A program made the translations under genes and the position numbers. 53,853 nucleotides of DNA. Origin: an uncultured Clostridia bacterium. GTDB taxonomy: Bacteria > Bacillota > Clostridia > Oscillospirales > Acutalibacteraceae. This document shows positions 17,246-28,132 of this stretch, piece by piece. A model generated the notes under the pieces. It had not been told where the DNA came from and searched no databases. It worked only from the letters and a program-made list of their open reading frames with translations. How positions within the stretch are numbered: the stretch's first letter is position 1; each line of letters opens with the position of its first letter. The stretch is taken from contig CANROX010000010.1 in the NCBI GenBank assembly GCA_947632335.1, positions 1 to 53,853 on the forward strand. Direction: 5' to 3'.

Positions 17246-17637
17246 GATACACCTGCCAAGGACAATGAAATTGAAAGAACTTCCTTAAACATAGGAATTG
17301 CAAGCACCAGTGCAATAAGCTTTCCTGCCAGAGAAATCTGGGAACTTAGAGATGAGTATCCCGATTCCTTACATAGGTCACAGCTAAACTCAGTTATAAA
17401 GCATATGCCGGTACACTTTAGCAGTATTTTTACATATTCTGTACTTATATTTACACTATTAAAAAGCTCCTGCACATAGGATATAACCTCTCCAAGATAA
17501 TTAAGGAGATATATCATAATAATGACGGAGGCAGTTATTACTATGATAAGAGATATTGATGGGTGACTTCCCTTTATTGTTAGGGAAAAAATAAATGCAA
17601 CTACAGATATTACACATACAGAAATTATGTCCATCAT
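17242..17637 (-). CDS. spoIIIAD: Stage III sporulation protein AD
   Basis: The 131-residue membrane protein has about four helices and the family pattern EYVKILLKCTGICFITEFSCDLC, which fits SpoIIIAD. It overlaps spoIIIAC and spoIIIAE by 4 bases each (ATGA), so translation of the three is coupled. It is thought to form part of the inner-membrane base of the channel complex. Confidence 0.92.
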   Translation of the reverse strand: MMDIISVCVISVVAFIFSLTIKGSHPSISLIIVITASVIIMIYLLNYLGEVISYVQELFNSVNISTEYVKILLKCTGICFITEFSCDLCKESGYSSLSSQISLAGKLIALVLAIPMFKEVLSISLSLAGVS

Positions 17638-17828
17638 AGACCAAACACCGATTTTATGGTATCAAAAAGTGTGCTAATCTGGGAAATTATCATCATAAGC
17701 GCAACTATGAGTCCCATAATTGTAGTAAGCAGAGCCTGTTCTTCCCTGCCGCTTCTTATCAGAAGCTGATTAAGTACTGCAACAATTATTCCTATTGCCG
17801 CAATTTTAAAAATCATATCAACATCCAT
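17634..17828 (-). CDS. spoIIIAC: Stage III sporulation protein AC
   Basis: At 64 residues this is close to the usual 65-68 of SpoIIIAC. It has two membrane helices (about 5-22 and 33-58) separated by a short polar loop, RSGREEQ. The start has an AAGGATGAT site. It lies 39 bases after spoIIIAB, the largest gap inside the operon, and no promoter or terminator is visible in that gap. Confidence 0.92.
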   Translation of the reverse strand: MDVDMIFKIAAIGIIVAVLNQLLIRSGREEQALLTTIMGLIVALMMIISQISTLFDTIKSVFGL

Positions 17829-17867
17829 TAAATCATCCTTTGTATCAACTTTAGGTGTTTTATACTT

Positions 17868-18335
17868 TTAAATAAACATTACTACAAAAGCAAGCCCTGC
17901 AAAAATTCCCAACATTCTATACAGCTTCGATTTGTTTTCCAAATCATATTTTGCCTTTTCGTAAATTTCGTTAAAAAATTCTATATACAGGTTTATACTG
18001 CTTAATTCACCTTCCAAATCCATTGTTCCGATTTGATAGAAAAATTTTGAAAGCAAACCCTTTTCCTCTTTTTTTAAGGGAAGTTTCATAACAATATTCT
18101 GATACTGACTGTATTCCTCTGCGTTTTTTAGAGGGACAAGTACATTATCTGCACAATCAGAAATAAGACTTACAATATCCCCCCTTCTATATCTTATTGT
18201 GGTACCTAATCTATTTAAAAATAAAAGTATTTCGTTAAGGTTGTCCTTTCTTTTTTTTAGTTTAACAGACTGGTATATACCTATCAGGGAAAAGAACATA
18301 AATGCACATACCAGTCCTACTGTCTTAATAATCAT
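17868..18335 (-). CDS. spoIIIAB: Stage III sporulation protein AB
   Basis: The 155-residue protein has a membrane segment at each end (about 1-20 and 140-155) and a helical middle part with LLFLNRLGTTIRYRRGDI and FYQIGTMDLEGELSSINLY. This layout resembles GspF-like proteins of secretion systems and is typical of SpoIIIAB. It starts 4 bases after the spoIIIAA stop. Confidence 0.92.
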   Translation of the reverse strand: MIIKTVGLVCAFMFFSLIGIYQSVKLKKRKDNLNEILLFLNRLGTTIRYRRGDIVSLISDCADNVLVPLKNAEEYSQYQNIVMKLPLKKEEKGLLSKFFYQIGTMDLEGELSSINLYIEFFNEIYEKAKYDLENKSKLYRMLGIFAGLAFVVMFI

Positions 18336-18339
18336 TCTT

Positions 18340-19287
18340 TTATCCTTTTTTGTTAAGTTCTTTCATATCTATAATTTCACTAATTTCCGACGGATGGGAT
18401 TGACTTTTGAGAATAACAGCATTATCAAAGGCGTTTAAATCCAGCAATTTTTTAAATAGAGGTTTTTTAACAAGTTCATTAACAGAGGAACAGTGAACGG
18501 TTGCAATAAACTTTACGCCGGAATTAATACCCTGGGAAATGGCGTCTATTTCCTCCCTGGTCACTATTTCATCACATATAATATATTCAGGCGACATATT
18601 TCGTATTGCCTGTTCTATTCCGTCAATTTTACGGTACATAACAAATACATCGCAGTTGCCAAGGTCATTCATTACTTCCCCTTTGTATGTAGCGGAAATT
18701 TCATTTCTTGAGTCAATTACACAAACCTTTTTTCCATAGTCAACTGAAAGTGACCTGGCAATATCCCTTATCATTGTGGTCTTTCCCGAACAAGGCTTGC
18801 CACAGATGAGGATACTGTTAAGTTCATTGTTCATTGTTTCAAAAAGGGGTTTGCTGCATCCTATAAATTCCCTTGATAATCTTATATTGAGAGATGAAAT
18901 ATCCTTTACATTAATAAGTTCATTGTTGCCGTATACTGCGGAACCGGTTATTCCCATTCTGTGACCGCCGTTTATGGTTATAAAGCCATGGGATATTTCA
19001 CTCTGTCTGTTATATACGGAATATGTGCAGGCCTTTGTAAAGGTTTCTGCAATATCAGTTTTTACAGCTTTAAAGTAATTGAGGTTATTAAAAATATCTG
19101 CGGTAAAGGATTTGTCGGTTAGATAATAAGTTAAATTATTACAGGAAAGTGCAACCGGCTTGTTGCTCCGCAGTCGGATTTCCTGTATGTCCGATTTAAT
19201 TTCCTCCGGCAAGGTTCTTATTCTATAATCTATCCTATCCGGCAGAACAGACAGAACATCCTTTAAAACATCTCTTTTGGTTTCCAT
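18340..19287 (-). CDS. spoIIIAA: Stage III sporulation protein AA (secretion-type ATPase)
   Basis: SpoIIIAA is the cytoplasmic ATPase proposed to energise the SpoIIIA-SpoIIQ channel in the mother cell. The 315-residue protein has an N-terminal domain with the motif EIRLRSNKPVAL. The ATPase domain has Walker A GKPCSGKTT (about 164-172), Walker B-like KVCVIDSRNEI, a second acidic motif YIICDEI, and TVHCSS. It heads the eight-gene operon, and the order AA to AH is complete. A sigma-E-type promoter precedes it. The ATG has an AAAGGA site 10 bases upstream. Confidence 0.95.
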   Translation of the reverse strand: METKRDVLKDVLSVLPDRIDYRIRTLPEEIKSDIQEIRLRSNKPVALSCNNLTYYLTDKSFTADIFNNLNYFKAVKTDIAETFTKACTYSVYNRQSEISHGFITINGGHRMGITGSAVYGNNELINVKDISSLNIRLSREFIGCSKPLFETMNNELNSILICGKPCSGKTTMIRDIARSLSVDYGKKVCVIDSRNEISATYKGEVMNDLGNCDVFVMYRKIDGIEQAIRNMSPEYIICDEIVTREEIDAISQGINSGVKFIATVHCSSVNELVKKPLFKKLLDLNAFDNAVILKSQSHPSEISEIIDMKELNKKG

Positions 19288-19308
19288 AAATTATCATTCC
19301 TTTCTGTA

Positions 19309-19338
19309 ATTCATATGCAGAAAGGCAAAAAAATATGA
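19309..19338 (-). promoter_or_regulatory. Sigma-E-type promoter of the spoIIIA operon
   Basis: On the - strand TCATATT (19332-19338), a 14-base spacer and CATATGAAT (19309-19317) fit the Bacillus sigma-E pattern (KMATATT, 13-15 bases, CATACANT), with the weaker half in the -10. The predicted start is about 15 bases before the spoIIIAA ATG. Its -35 overlaps the distal arm of the ligA terminator. Confidence 0.7.
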
Positions 19339-19356
19339 CCACCAAAAAGGTGGTCA
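19326..19356 (-). terminator. Terminator of the ywlG-HD-ligA unit
   Basis: A perfect 8-bp stem (19336-19343 with 19349-19356) and 5-base loop run into a T-rich stretch on the - strand, 11 bases after the ligA stop. Confidence 0.85.
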
Positions 19357-19366
19357 CTAAAATATA

Positions 19367-21358
<1,992 letters not shown>

Positions 21359-21955
21359 TTACTTCCTGTTTATATCTGATGTACCCTTTTCTCTTAGATA
21401 TGTAGATTCAAGGTCGGAAAGATGTAGTTTTACTGCAAGGGGATATTTATCGTATGCCTGACTAATTGCAAAACCGCCGCCTTCCTCAAAACCGCCCATA
21501 TGCCAGCGTATTGCCATAGCCTCCTCAAGGCGAAGTCTCATTTTTCTCTCAATCAGAAAAACAGACTTTTCACCGTGTCCGTATGGGAACTGGTCCTCTA
21601 TGGTGAAATAGGGTACTTTCTCCCATTTTCCGGTTTCTTCATTTTTAACATTTCTTGTGCTTTCCTTATAGAACATTGCCTTGCACAAATCGTGGAGAAG
21701 AGATGAGATTGTAAAGCTTTCAATATCGTCATTTTCCGCATCAAAGTGCTTTTCCATAAGTGTATGATAAACAGAAAGGGAATGTGCGCAAAGACCGCCC
21801 TCACAGGCATAGTGGTATCTTGTACTGGCAGGAGCCGTAAAGAAATCTGTCTTTAAAATCCAATTAAGGAGCTCCTCGCTGCCCTCCCGTTTAATATTTT
21901 CTCTGTATATTCTAATAAACTCGTCTTTATTATTCTGTACCTCTAAAGGTGTCAT
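21359..21955 (-). CDS. HD-domain hydrolase
   Basis: The 198-residue protein carries the metal-binding residues of an HD phosphohydrolase: a His in GGLCAHSLSVYHT, the HD pair in SSLLHDLCKA, a later His in IRWHMGG, and an Asp in LHLSDLEST. Such proteins hydrolyse nucleotides or phosphodiesters, and the HD region also resembles that of YhaM-type nucleases. The substrate cannot be inferred. It sits between ywlG and ligA with short spacings (11 and 6 bases), so a link with nucleic-acid metabolism is possible but unproven. Confidence 0.78.
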   Translation of the reverse strand: MTPLEVQNNKDEFIRIYRENIKREGSEELLNWILKTDFFTAPASTRYHYACEGGLCAHSLSVYHTLMEKHFDAENDDIESFTISSLLHDLCKAMFYKESTRNVKNEETGKWEKVPYFTIEDQFPYGHGEKSVFLIERKMRLRLEEAMAIRWHMGGFEEGGGFAISQAYDKYPLAVKLHLSDLESTYLREKGTSDINRK

Positions 21956-21966
21956 ATTCCTACTCC

Positions 21967-22518
21967 TTAAAGCAAATTTTCATCATACACGGCCCTTGTT
22001 CCACCAATAAAACGGGGGCGCGTTCTTGCTGCAATTACCCTTGCTTTGCCTATAACATTATTATCCATTTTAAGGGGTACTGCTGTTTCCTTAAGGTGCA
22101 TACCGATAAGCACACCACCAATATCTATTCCTGCGTCAGCCTTAATATGCTCAACCATAACAGGATTGTCAAAAAGGCTGTATGCCGTAGTCGCAGACGA
22201 CCCTCCTGCCTTTGGCTGGGGGACTACATTTACTCTATCAAGCATAAGCCTGTCGGCAAGCTCCTTTTCCACAACTAAAGCACGATTAAGATGTTCGCAG
22301 CACTGGACAGCCATATAAATACCGCAGGATTTAAGTCTGGGATAAAATGCGCTGTACACCTGTTTTGCCAGGTCAAGGTTGCTGTTTGTACCCATATGAC
22401 TTCCGGCTATTTCTGATGTGGAACAGCCAATAACAAGTATATCGCCTTTTTTTAATCTTGCCTTTTCTACCACTTCATTAAAAACTGCCTCTGCCTGAGA
22501 TTTAACATCAATATCCAT
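21967..22518 (-). CDS. ywlG: UPF0340 (YwlG) family protein
   Basis: The 183-residue cytosolic protein matches the conserved UPF0340/YwlG family of Firmicutes, with the stretches GCSTSEIAGSHMGTNSN, AVQCCEHLNRALVVE and VVPQPKAGGSSATTAY. Its biochemical function is not known to me. A GAGGTGA site lies 4 bases before the ATG and directly abuts the U-tract of the ispH-rpsA terminator. Transcription therefore probably depends on read-through, as no promoter can be placed between them. It heads the ywlG-HD-ligA group. Confidence 0.88.
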   Translation of the reverse strand: MDIDVKSQAEAVFNEVVEKARLKKGDILVIGCSTSEIAGSHMGTNSNLDLAKQVYSAFYPRLKSCGIYMAVQCCEHLNRALVVEKELADRLMLDRVNVVPQPKAGGSSATTAYSLFDNPVMVEHIKADAGIDIGGVLIGMHLKETAVPLKMDNNVIGKARVIAARTRPRFIGGTRAVYDENLL

Positions 22519-22528
22519 ATACTCACCT

Positions 22529-22559
22529 CAAAAAAACAGAGGCACCAAAACGGTGCCTC
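22529..22559 (-). terminator. Terminator after the ispH-rpsA fusion gene
   Basis: A perfect 8-bp stem GAGGCACC/GGTGCCTC (22539-22546 with 22552-22559) with a 5-base loop is followed on the - strand by TG and a run of seven T residues, then straight into the ywlG ribosome site. Confidence 0.88.
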
Positions 22560-22570
22560 CAAAAATCAAA

Positions 22571-24658
22571 TTATTCTGCAGACTCCTCAGTAGTTTCTGC
22601 CTTTTCAGTTACTTCTGTTTCTTTAGCAACCTCTTCCTTTTCGGCTGCGTCTGTTTTCTCAGCAGCCTCTGCCTTTTCGGCTGCATCTATTTCTTCGGTT
22701 TCTTTTATCGGTGCAGGTTTCTCCTGCGGAAGAAGTGCACGAATTGAAAGGGAAACCCTTTTCTTATCAAAGTCAATAGCAATAATTTTTGCCTCAACTT
22801 CCTCGCCGATTTTAAGAACATCTTCCGGCTTGTCAATCCTCTTGTTAGCAATCTGACTAATGTGGATAAGACCGTCAATTCCCGGAATAATGTTTGCAAA
22901 TGCACCGAATGATGTAAGTCCTACAATCTTACACTTAACAACTGAATCAACAGGATATTCTGTTTTAAGAATATACCAAGGGTTGTCCTCATCTTTCTTA
23001 TATCCAAGTGAAATCTTCTTTGTTTCCTCATTGATGTCCTTAATATAGACAACAATCTCGTCGCCTACATTAACAACCTCTGAAGGATGTTTAATTCTGG
23101 ACCAGCTAAGTTCACTAATATGAATCATACCGAATACTCCGCCAATATCTACGAAAGCACCGTATGATGTAAGTGACTTAACTACACCCTTGTATGTATT
23201 GCCAACTGCAAGACTTTCAAGCAGCTTTGCCTTTTCTTCTGCTCTTTTTTCTCTAAGCACTGCACGGATTGAACCGATTGCTCTCTTTCTTCTGCCCCTT
23301 TTTGAAACCTCAAGCAGCTTATACTGTACTTCCTGACCTACAAGGGCTGATGCGTCCTCATCTCTTGACATTGTTGCCTGTGAGGCAGGAATGAAAATCC
23401 TGTTGCCCTTAAGCATAACAATGATACCGCCGTTTACAGCTTCTACAACCTTGCCTGTAAAAATTTCATCACTGCCGCTAAGGGATTCAAGTTCTTCCCA
23501 GTTTTTCTGGGCGTCTACCCTTTTCTTAGAAAGCATAATAGTGCCTTCCTGGTCGTTAGTTTTCATAATGAGAAGTTCAATCTGGTCTCCAACCTTTAGA
23601 GTATTCTCTGCTGTTTCTGTTGGGTCGTAGGAAATTTCATCGCTTGGAATGTAACCTGCCTGCTTTCTGCCAACATCAACAGATACATCACCATTACCGG
23701 CGATACCCATAACAGTACCCATAACCCTCTCATTTGTATTCATACTTTTTAGAGACTCTTCCAACATCTCCTCAAAGCTCAATTCATTTTCATTTACGCT
23801 GGATGTGTTTACTTCACTCATTTTATCCAGAACCTCCTTAATTATCCTTGCCGGAGTTGACGCCCCGGCTGTTACGCCGATACTACCTGCTTTACTTACT
23901 TCCTCCATAGGCAACTCTTCTGCCGTTTCTATGAAATATGTTTTTTCACAATTTGAAGAACAAATACTGTAAAGCTTAAAGGAATTTGAACTGTGTTTGT
24001 CACCAATAACAAACATCAGGTCTACAGACCTTGAAATTTCGTCCGCTTCCTTTTGGCGTATAGCTGTAGCACTACATATTGTATCAAAAATTTTTGCATT
24101 TGTATAGACATTTTTTAAACTTTTTATACTTTTTTTCCATAGTTTTTGGTCAAAGGTGGTTTGAGCAACAACTTTTATGGAATTATTATTCTCTACAGGA
24201 ATTAAATTAAAAATTTCCTGTAATTCCTCATTATTTTTAAAGGTGAAACATTTCCCGTTACAGTGACCGATTATACCCTGAACCTCCGGGTGATTCTTGT
24301 CCCCTGCAATAATTACAATATCATTTTCGTCAGTTTCCCTAACAATCTTATGAATTTTGGAAACAAAGGGGCAGGTTGCATCAACATAATCAAGATTTTT
24401 TTCTTTAATTTCATCAATAACCCACTGAGGTACGCCGTGGGAACGGATTACAACAGTATCCTTTTTCTTTGCCTCTGATATACTGTTAATTGTAGAAACG
24501 CCCTTTTCTCTTAGCTCATTTACCATTTGCATATTATGGATAATAGGGCCTAAGGTTGATACCGGCTTTCCCTCGTCAATCAGCTTGTAAACAATTTCTA
24601 TTGCCCTGTTGACGCCAAAGCAAAAACCTGCTGAAGTCGCCACTATAATTTTTCTCAT
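22571..24658 (-). CDS. ispH: IspH fused to ribosomal protein S1-like domains
   Basis: The 695-residue protein joins two usually separate proteins. Residues 1 to about 283 are 4-hydroxy-3-methylbut-2-enyl diphosphate reductase, the last step of the MEP isoprenoid pathway, with iron-sulfur ligands C13, C96 and C195 and His residues in IHN, SHGV and NHPEV. Residues about 311-641 hold four S1 RNA-binding repeats (about 311-380, 399-469, 486-555, 571-641); the third and fourth show the strong SYGAFVDIGG and SFGAFANI signatures. The last 45 residues are an Ala/Glu/Lys repeat tail. The same fusion is known in Clostridia, so it is unlikely to be an assembly error. It overlaps plsC by 4 bases (ATGA). 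Confidence 0.95.
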   Translation of the reverse strand: MRKIIVATSAGFCFGVNRAIEIVYKLIDEGKPVSTLGPIIHNMQMVNELREKGVSTINSISEAKKKDTVVIRSHGVPQWVIDEIKEKNLDYVDATCPFVSKIHKIVRETDENDIVIIAGDKNHPEVQGIIGHCNGKCFTFKNNEELQEIFNLIPVENNNSIKVVAQTTFDQKLWKKSIKSLKNVYTNAKIFDTICSATAIRQKEADEISRSVDLMFVIGDKHSSNSFKLYSICSSNCEKTYFIETAEELPMEEVSKAGSIGVTAGASTPARIIKEVLDKMSEVNTSSVNENELSFEEMLEESLKSMNTNERVMGTVMGIAGNGDVSVDVGRKQAGYIPSDEISYDPTETAENTLKVGDQIELLIMKTNDQEGTIMLSKKRVDAQKNWEELESLSGSDEIFTGKVVEAVNGGIIVMLKGNRIFIPASQATMSRDEDASALVGQEVQYKLLEVSKRGRRKRAIGSIRAVLREKRAEEKAKLLESLAVGNTYKGVVKSLTSYGAFVDIGGVFGMIHISELSWSRIKHPSEVVNVGDEIVVYIKDINEETKKISLGYKKDEDNPWYILKTEYPVDSVVKCKIVGLTSFGAFANIIPGIDGLIHISQIANKRIDKPEDVLKIGEEVEAKIIAIDFDKKRVSLSIRALLPQEKPAPIKETEEIDAAEKAEAAEKTDAAEKEEVAKETEVTEKAETTEESAE

Positions 24659-25305
24659 TTATCTATCCTGTCCATTTCTCTGAATTTAGTAATCTGCTCC
24701 ATCATTCTTCGTGAGGCCTCACGGTATTCCCTGGGTGATGGTTCATCATCATTACTAAAGCCTAAATCCTCATAAGACATTGGTTTGCCTATGTGAATTA
24801 CCCTCTTTGAGAAAATATTTTTAAACTTGCCTGTAACGGTAATACACATTGGTACAACAGGTGCCTTTGTCTTGCGTGCAATTACTGCGCAGCCACTTCT
24901 GGGACGCATAAGTTCTCCTGTCTTGGTTCTTCCGCCCTCAATAAAGATTGTCATTACCTTACCGTTGTTAATTAAATCTTCACCTGTTGCAATAGCCTTG
25001 CCGTCATTTGCTCCCCGTGTTACGGGAAATGCACCTAAAATTCTAATTAAACCGCCAAAAAATTTGTTTCTGAAAAGCTCTGTCTTTGCCATAAAATAGG
25101 TTCTTCTCTTATTGGTCAGCCCCACAAAAACCGGGTCCGTATAAGACAGATGGTTTGACGCAATAATGTAACTGCCCTCTTTAGGCAGTTCACATTCTCT
25201 AATTACCTTATAGCGATAAATAAGCTTAAAGATTGGAAGTACGATACATTTTGCGATTTTATAGAAAATAATATGCTCCTTAAATACCTCTTTTACCTTG
25301 CCCAT
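24655..25305 (-). CDS. plsC: 1-acyl-sn-glycerol-3-phosphate acyltransferase
   Basis: PlsC makes phosphatidic acid from lysophosphatidic acid at the membrane. The 216-residue protein has the acyltransferase HxxxxD motif as NHLSYTDP and the substrate-binding FIEGGRTKTG, followed by VVPMCITVTG. An N-terminal hydrophobic segment (about 12-30) could attach it to the membrane. It starts within the cmk stop (TAATG) and overlaps ispH by 4 bases, so the three are translationally coupled. The cmk-plsC-ispH/rpsA order is seen in other Clostridia. Confidence 0.93.
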   Translation of the reverse strand: MGKVKEVFKEHIIFYKIAKCIVLPIFKLIYRYKVIRECELPKEGSYIIASNHLSYTDPVFVGLTNKRRTYFMAKTELFRNKFFGGLIRILGAFPVTRGANDGKAIATGEDLINNGKVMTIFIEGGRTKTGELMRPRSGCAVIARKTKAPVVPMCITVTGKFKNIFSKRVIHIGKPMSYEDLGFSNDDEPSPREYREASRRMMEQITKFREMDRIDK

Positions 25306-25973
25306 TACATATTCTCCTTAATAACTTTAAGCAGGAGTTGTTTTGAGCCTTCAAAATCATATTCGCTTGTGTCAACAATAATACTATCCTTTGCGGGCTT
25401 AAGAGGTGCAATTTCCCTATGGCTGTCTGCAAAATCCCTGTCATTTACATCTTTCAAAACATCTTCATACTTGCAGTTAATGCCCTTTTCAAGATTTTCT
25501 TTATATCTTCTCATTGCCCTTGTTTCGGGAGAGGCAGTAAGGAAAATTTTAATTTTAGCCTGTGGGAGTACTACTGTACCAATATCTCTTCCGTCCATAA
25601 TAACATTATTCTTCTTTGCCATACCTCTCTGCAAATCAAGAAGAAATCCTCTAACCTCCGGAATTGCAGAAACACTTGATGCAAACATAGAAACCTCCGG
25701 TGTACGGATATATGATGAAACATCCTCCCCGTTTAGAAGTACAATCTGTGTGCCCTCATCGTTAAATGCAAGGTTTACATCAATACCATTGAGCATTTCA
25801 ACAATCTGCTCTGTATCATTTTTATCAAAGCCTTTTCTTAGTGCTGAAAGACCTATGGTTCTGTATAACGCTCCTGTATCAACATAAATAAAAGATAGCT
25901 CCTTGGCAACAGCCTTGGACAGTGATGACTTACCTGCACCGGCAGGCCCGTCGATTGCAATAGCAATAGACAT
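25305..25973 (-). CDS. cmk: (d)CMP kinase
   Basis: Cmk phosphorylates CMP and dCMP to the diphosphates. The 222-residue protein starts MSIAIAIDGPAGAGKSS with the P-loop, and shows VDTGALYR, DGRDIGTVV and ADSHREIAPL-type family residues. The frame is open upstream, but the ATG at 25973 follows GGAGGAGAA by the right distance and gives the standard N-terminus. That ribosome site lies inside the end of the flavoprotein gene, whose stop is 1 base away. Confidence 0.96.
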   Translation of the reverse strand: MSIAIAIDGPAGAGKSSLSKAVAKELSFIYVDTGALYRTIGLSALRKGFDKNDTEQIVEMLNGIDVNLAFNDEGTQIVLLNGEDVSSYIRTPEVSMFASSVSAIPEVRGFLLDLQRGMAKKNNVIMDGRDIGTVVLPQAKIKIFLTASPETRAMRRYKENLEKGINCKYEDVLKDVNDRDFADSHREIAPLKPAKDSIIVDTSEYDFEGSKQLLLKVIKENM

Positions 25974-25974
25974 A

Positions 25975-27213
25975 TTATTCTCCTCCATATATAGCACTGT
26001 AATATCCTGCAAGTCTGCCTGTGGAAAAGGCAATTTGCAGATTAAATCCCCCTGTGTATCCGTCAACATCAATGACTTCACCGCAAAAATAAAGACCCTT
26101 AATCAACTTGCTTTCCATTGACTTTGGATTAATTTCCTTTACCGATATTCCTCCGGAAGTTATTATTGCCTCCTTGATACTGCCTAAGGACTTAATATTT
26201 ACAGTAAAATTTTTAAGTAAACTGTTTAGAGATAATCTCTCCTCTTTCGTAATTGAATTACATTTCTTTGTTGGTTCTATACCCCACCTGTCAAGAACTA
26301 CCGGAATGAGTTTCTTTGGTAATAATTCATTTAAAGAATTATTAATCTGATTATTGATATGATTGGAAAAATCCTTTTGCAGTCTTAAATCCAGTTTTTC
26401 CTTAGATAGAGCAGGCTTTAAATCAATAGAGATTTTATATGTTTTATCATTAAAATTCCTCATATGGGCACTGGCAGAAAGAACCAACGGACCGGACACA
26501 CCGTTATGGGTAAACAGCATTTCTCCGAAATCACTAAAAATCTCTCTGTCATTTTCAAAAACTGTAAGTCGAACATTTCTTAGGGAAAGTCCCTGCAATT
26601 TTTTTGGAAAACTGTCGTTTGAAACTAATCCCACCAGAGATGGTTTAAGCTCTGTCACAGTATGCCCAACCTGTTTTGCCAGCTTGTAGCCATCGCCGGT
26701 TGAACCTGTTGCCGGATAGCTTATACCCCCTGTGGCAATTATAACACAATCAGCGTTAAAAATCCTTCCAAGGCTGTCCTTAACACCGAGAATTTTGCCC
26801 TTTTCAGCTATCAGATGTGTCACTGTACTTTCCACAACCTTAACGCCGTTTCGGGTAATAAAGCTATACATTGTATCTGCAACATCCATAGCTCTGTCAG
26901 ATACAGGAAAAACTCTGTTTCCCCTTTCTGTCTTTGTTTTAAGACCTAAATCATTAAAAAAGGATATGGTATCCTGACTGTCAAAGTTACTTATTGCACT
27001 GTATAAAAATCTTGGGTTAGTGGGAACATTACTGAGAAAGGTATCCTTGTCACTGTCATTTGTAATATTACATCTTCCCTTGCCGGTAACAAGTATCTTT
27101 CTGCCTGTCCTACTGTTCTTTTCAAGAAGAGTTACATTTCCGCCCAAATATGCCGCAGTACCGGCAGCCATCATTCCTGACGCTCCGCCGCCCACAACAA
27201 CAATATTAGACAT
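25975..27213 (-). CDS. HI0933-family FAD-dependent oxidoreductase
   Basis: The 412-residue protein has an N-terminal dinucleotide-binding motif VVVGGGASGMMAAGTAA, the family segments GRKILVTGKGRCNITN and ATGGISYPATGSTGDGY, and a C-terminal FAD motif GLYFCGEVIDVDGYTGGFNLQIAFSTG-type block. It belongs to the HI0933-like flavoproteins, often annotated as aminoacetone oxidase family; the substrate is uncertain. The start at 27213 has an AAGGA site and yields the expected N-terminus. It overlaps the end of rpiR by 8 bases. Confidence 0.9.
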   Translation of the reverse strand: MSNIVVVGGGASGMMAAGTAAYLGGNVTLLEKNSRTGRKILVTGKGRCNITNDSDKDTFLSNVPTNPRFLYSAISNFDSQDTISFFNDLGLKTKTERGNRVFPVSDRAMDVADTMYSFITRNGVKVVESTVTHLIAEKGKILGVKDSLGRIFNADCVIIATGGISYPATGSTGDGYKLAKQVGHTVTELKPSLVGLVSNDSFPKKLQGLSLRNVRLTVFENDREIFSDFGEMLFTHNGVSGPLVLSASAHMRNFNDKTYKISIDLKPALSKEKLDLRLQKDFSNHINNQINNSLNELLPKKLIPVVLDRWGIEPTKKCNSITKEERLSLNSLLKNFTVNIKSLGSIKEAIITSGGISVKEINPKSMESKLIKGLYFCGEVIDVDGYTGGFNLQIAFSTGRLAGYYSAIYGGE

Positions 27214-28102
27214 TGGTTTTATCCTTGTCTTTATAGAGTTCCTTTTCTCTCCTTGTATATACACCCTGCTTGTCCCATACCTCTTCAAGCTGCGCAAAGG
27301 TATGTTCAACCTGCTCTTTACAAGCAAGCACACAGGCCACAATAAGGGCATTTATCAGAGAAAGAGGTGCTACAAGAGAGTCCACAATAGACGCCATATC
27401 ACTTCTTGCAACAAGAACATATTTTGAACATTCAACAAGAGGGGACGCCATACTGTCGGTAATGGCAATTACATCGGCTCCCCTTTCGCTGGCAAATTCC
27501 ATAGCCTCAACAGCAGTTGTGCTGTACCTTGGGAAACTAATGCCTATCATTGCGTCCCTTTCGGAAATTCTGAAAAGCTGTTCATACATTTCACTTTTGG
27601 ATGCAGTACTTATTATCTGAACGTTTCCGTAGATAAGCTGCAAATAATAACCAAGAAAATTTGCAAGGGCAGATGTTGAACGAACGGCAAACACATAAAT
27701 ATGCTCCGCATTTGAAATGCTCTTAATGGCATTATCAAAATCTTCTCTGGAGATATCCTCAATTGTTCTTCTTATCTTTTCAATATCCTGATTTAAGACA
27801 GAAGTAAGAACATTATTATTGCCGATACGGTTTTCAGTTACTTCAATACGCTGAACAGAGGTCAGCTTTTCCTTAATCATTTCCTGCATAGCCTTTTGAA
27901 GTTCCGGATATCCGTCGTAACCGAGTTCAGAGGCAAATCGCACTACCGTGCTTTCCGAAACACCTACTGTTTCGCCAAGTCTAAAGGCTGTCATATACGC
28001 AGCCTTGTCATAGTGCTCCTCTATATAGGAAGCAATCCTTTTCTGACCCTTTGAAAAGGTACTCATATTCATTTCTATTCTGGTTAATAGGTGTTTAATC
28101 AT
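27206..28102 (-). CDS. RpiR/MurR-family transcriptional regulator
   Basis: The 298-residue protein combines an N-terminal helix-turn-helix domain (residues 1-77, SKGQKRIASYIEEHYDKAAYMTA and VGVSESTVVRFASELGYDGY) with a sugar-isomerase SIS domain (about 125-255, AEHIYVFAVRSTSALANFLGYYL and GISFPRYSTTAVEAMEFA). RpiR proteins sense phosphosugars and control sugar or amino-sugar genes, but none is adjacent. It is the first gene of an operon that runs into essential genes (cmk, plsC, ispH-rpsA), so autoregulation could influence them. A GAGGTAG site precedes the ATG. Confidence 0.92.
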   Translation of the reverse strand: MIKHLLTRIEMNMSTFSKGQKRIASYIEEHYDKAAYMTAFRLGETVGVSESTVVRFASELGYDGYPELQKAMQEMIKEKLTSVQRIEVTENRIGNNNVLTSVLNQDIEKIRRTIEDISREDFDNAIKSISNAEHIYVFAVRSTSALANFLGYYLQLIYGNVQIISTASKSEMYEQLFRISERDAMIGISFPRYSTTAVEAMEFASERGADVIAITDSMASPLVECSKYVLVARSDMASIVDSLVAPLSLINALIVACVLACKEQVEHTFAQLEEVWDKQGVYTRREKELYKDKDKTNV

Positions 28103-28132
28103 AATACACTACCTCACATACCTAATTAATTT

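Noticed and set aside
25273-25887. Open frame of 204 codons opposite cmk
   Set aside because: Antisense shadow of cmk; hydrophobic composition arises from the complement of cmk codons and no family is recognisable.
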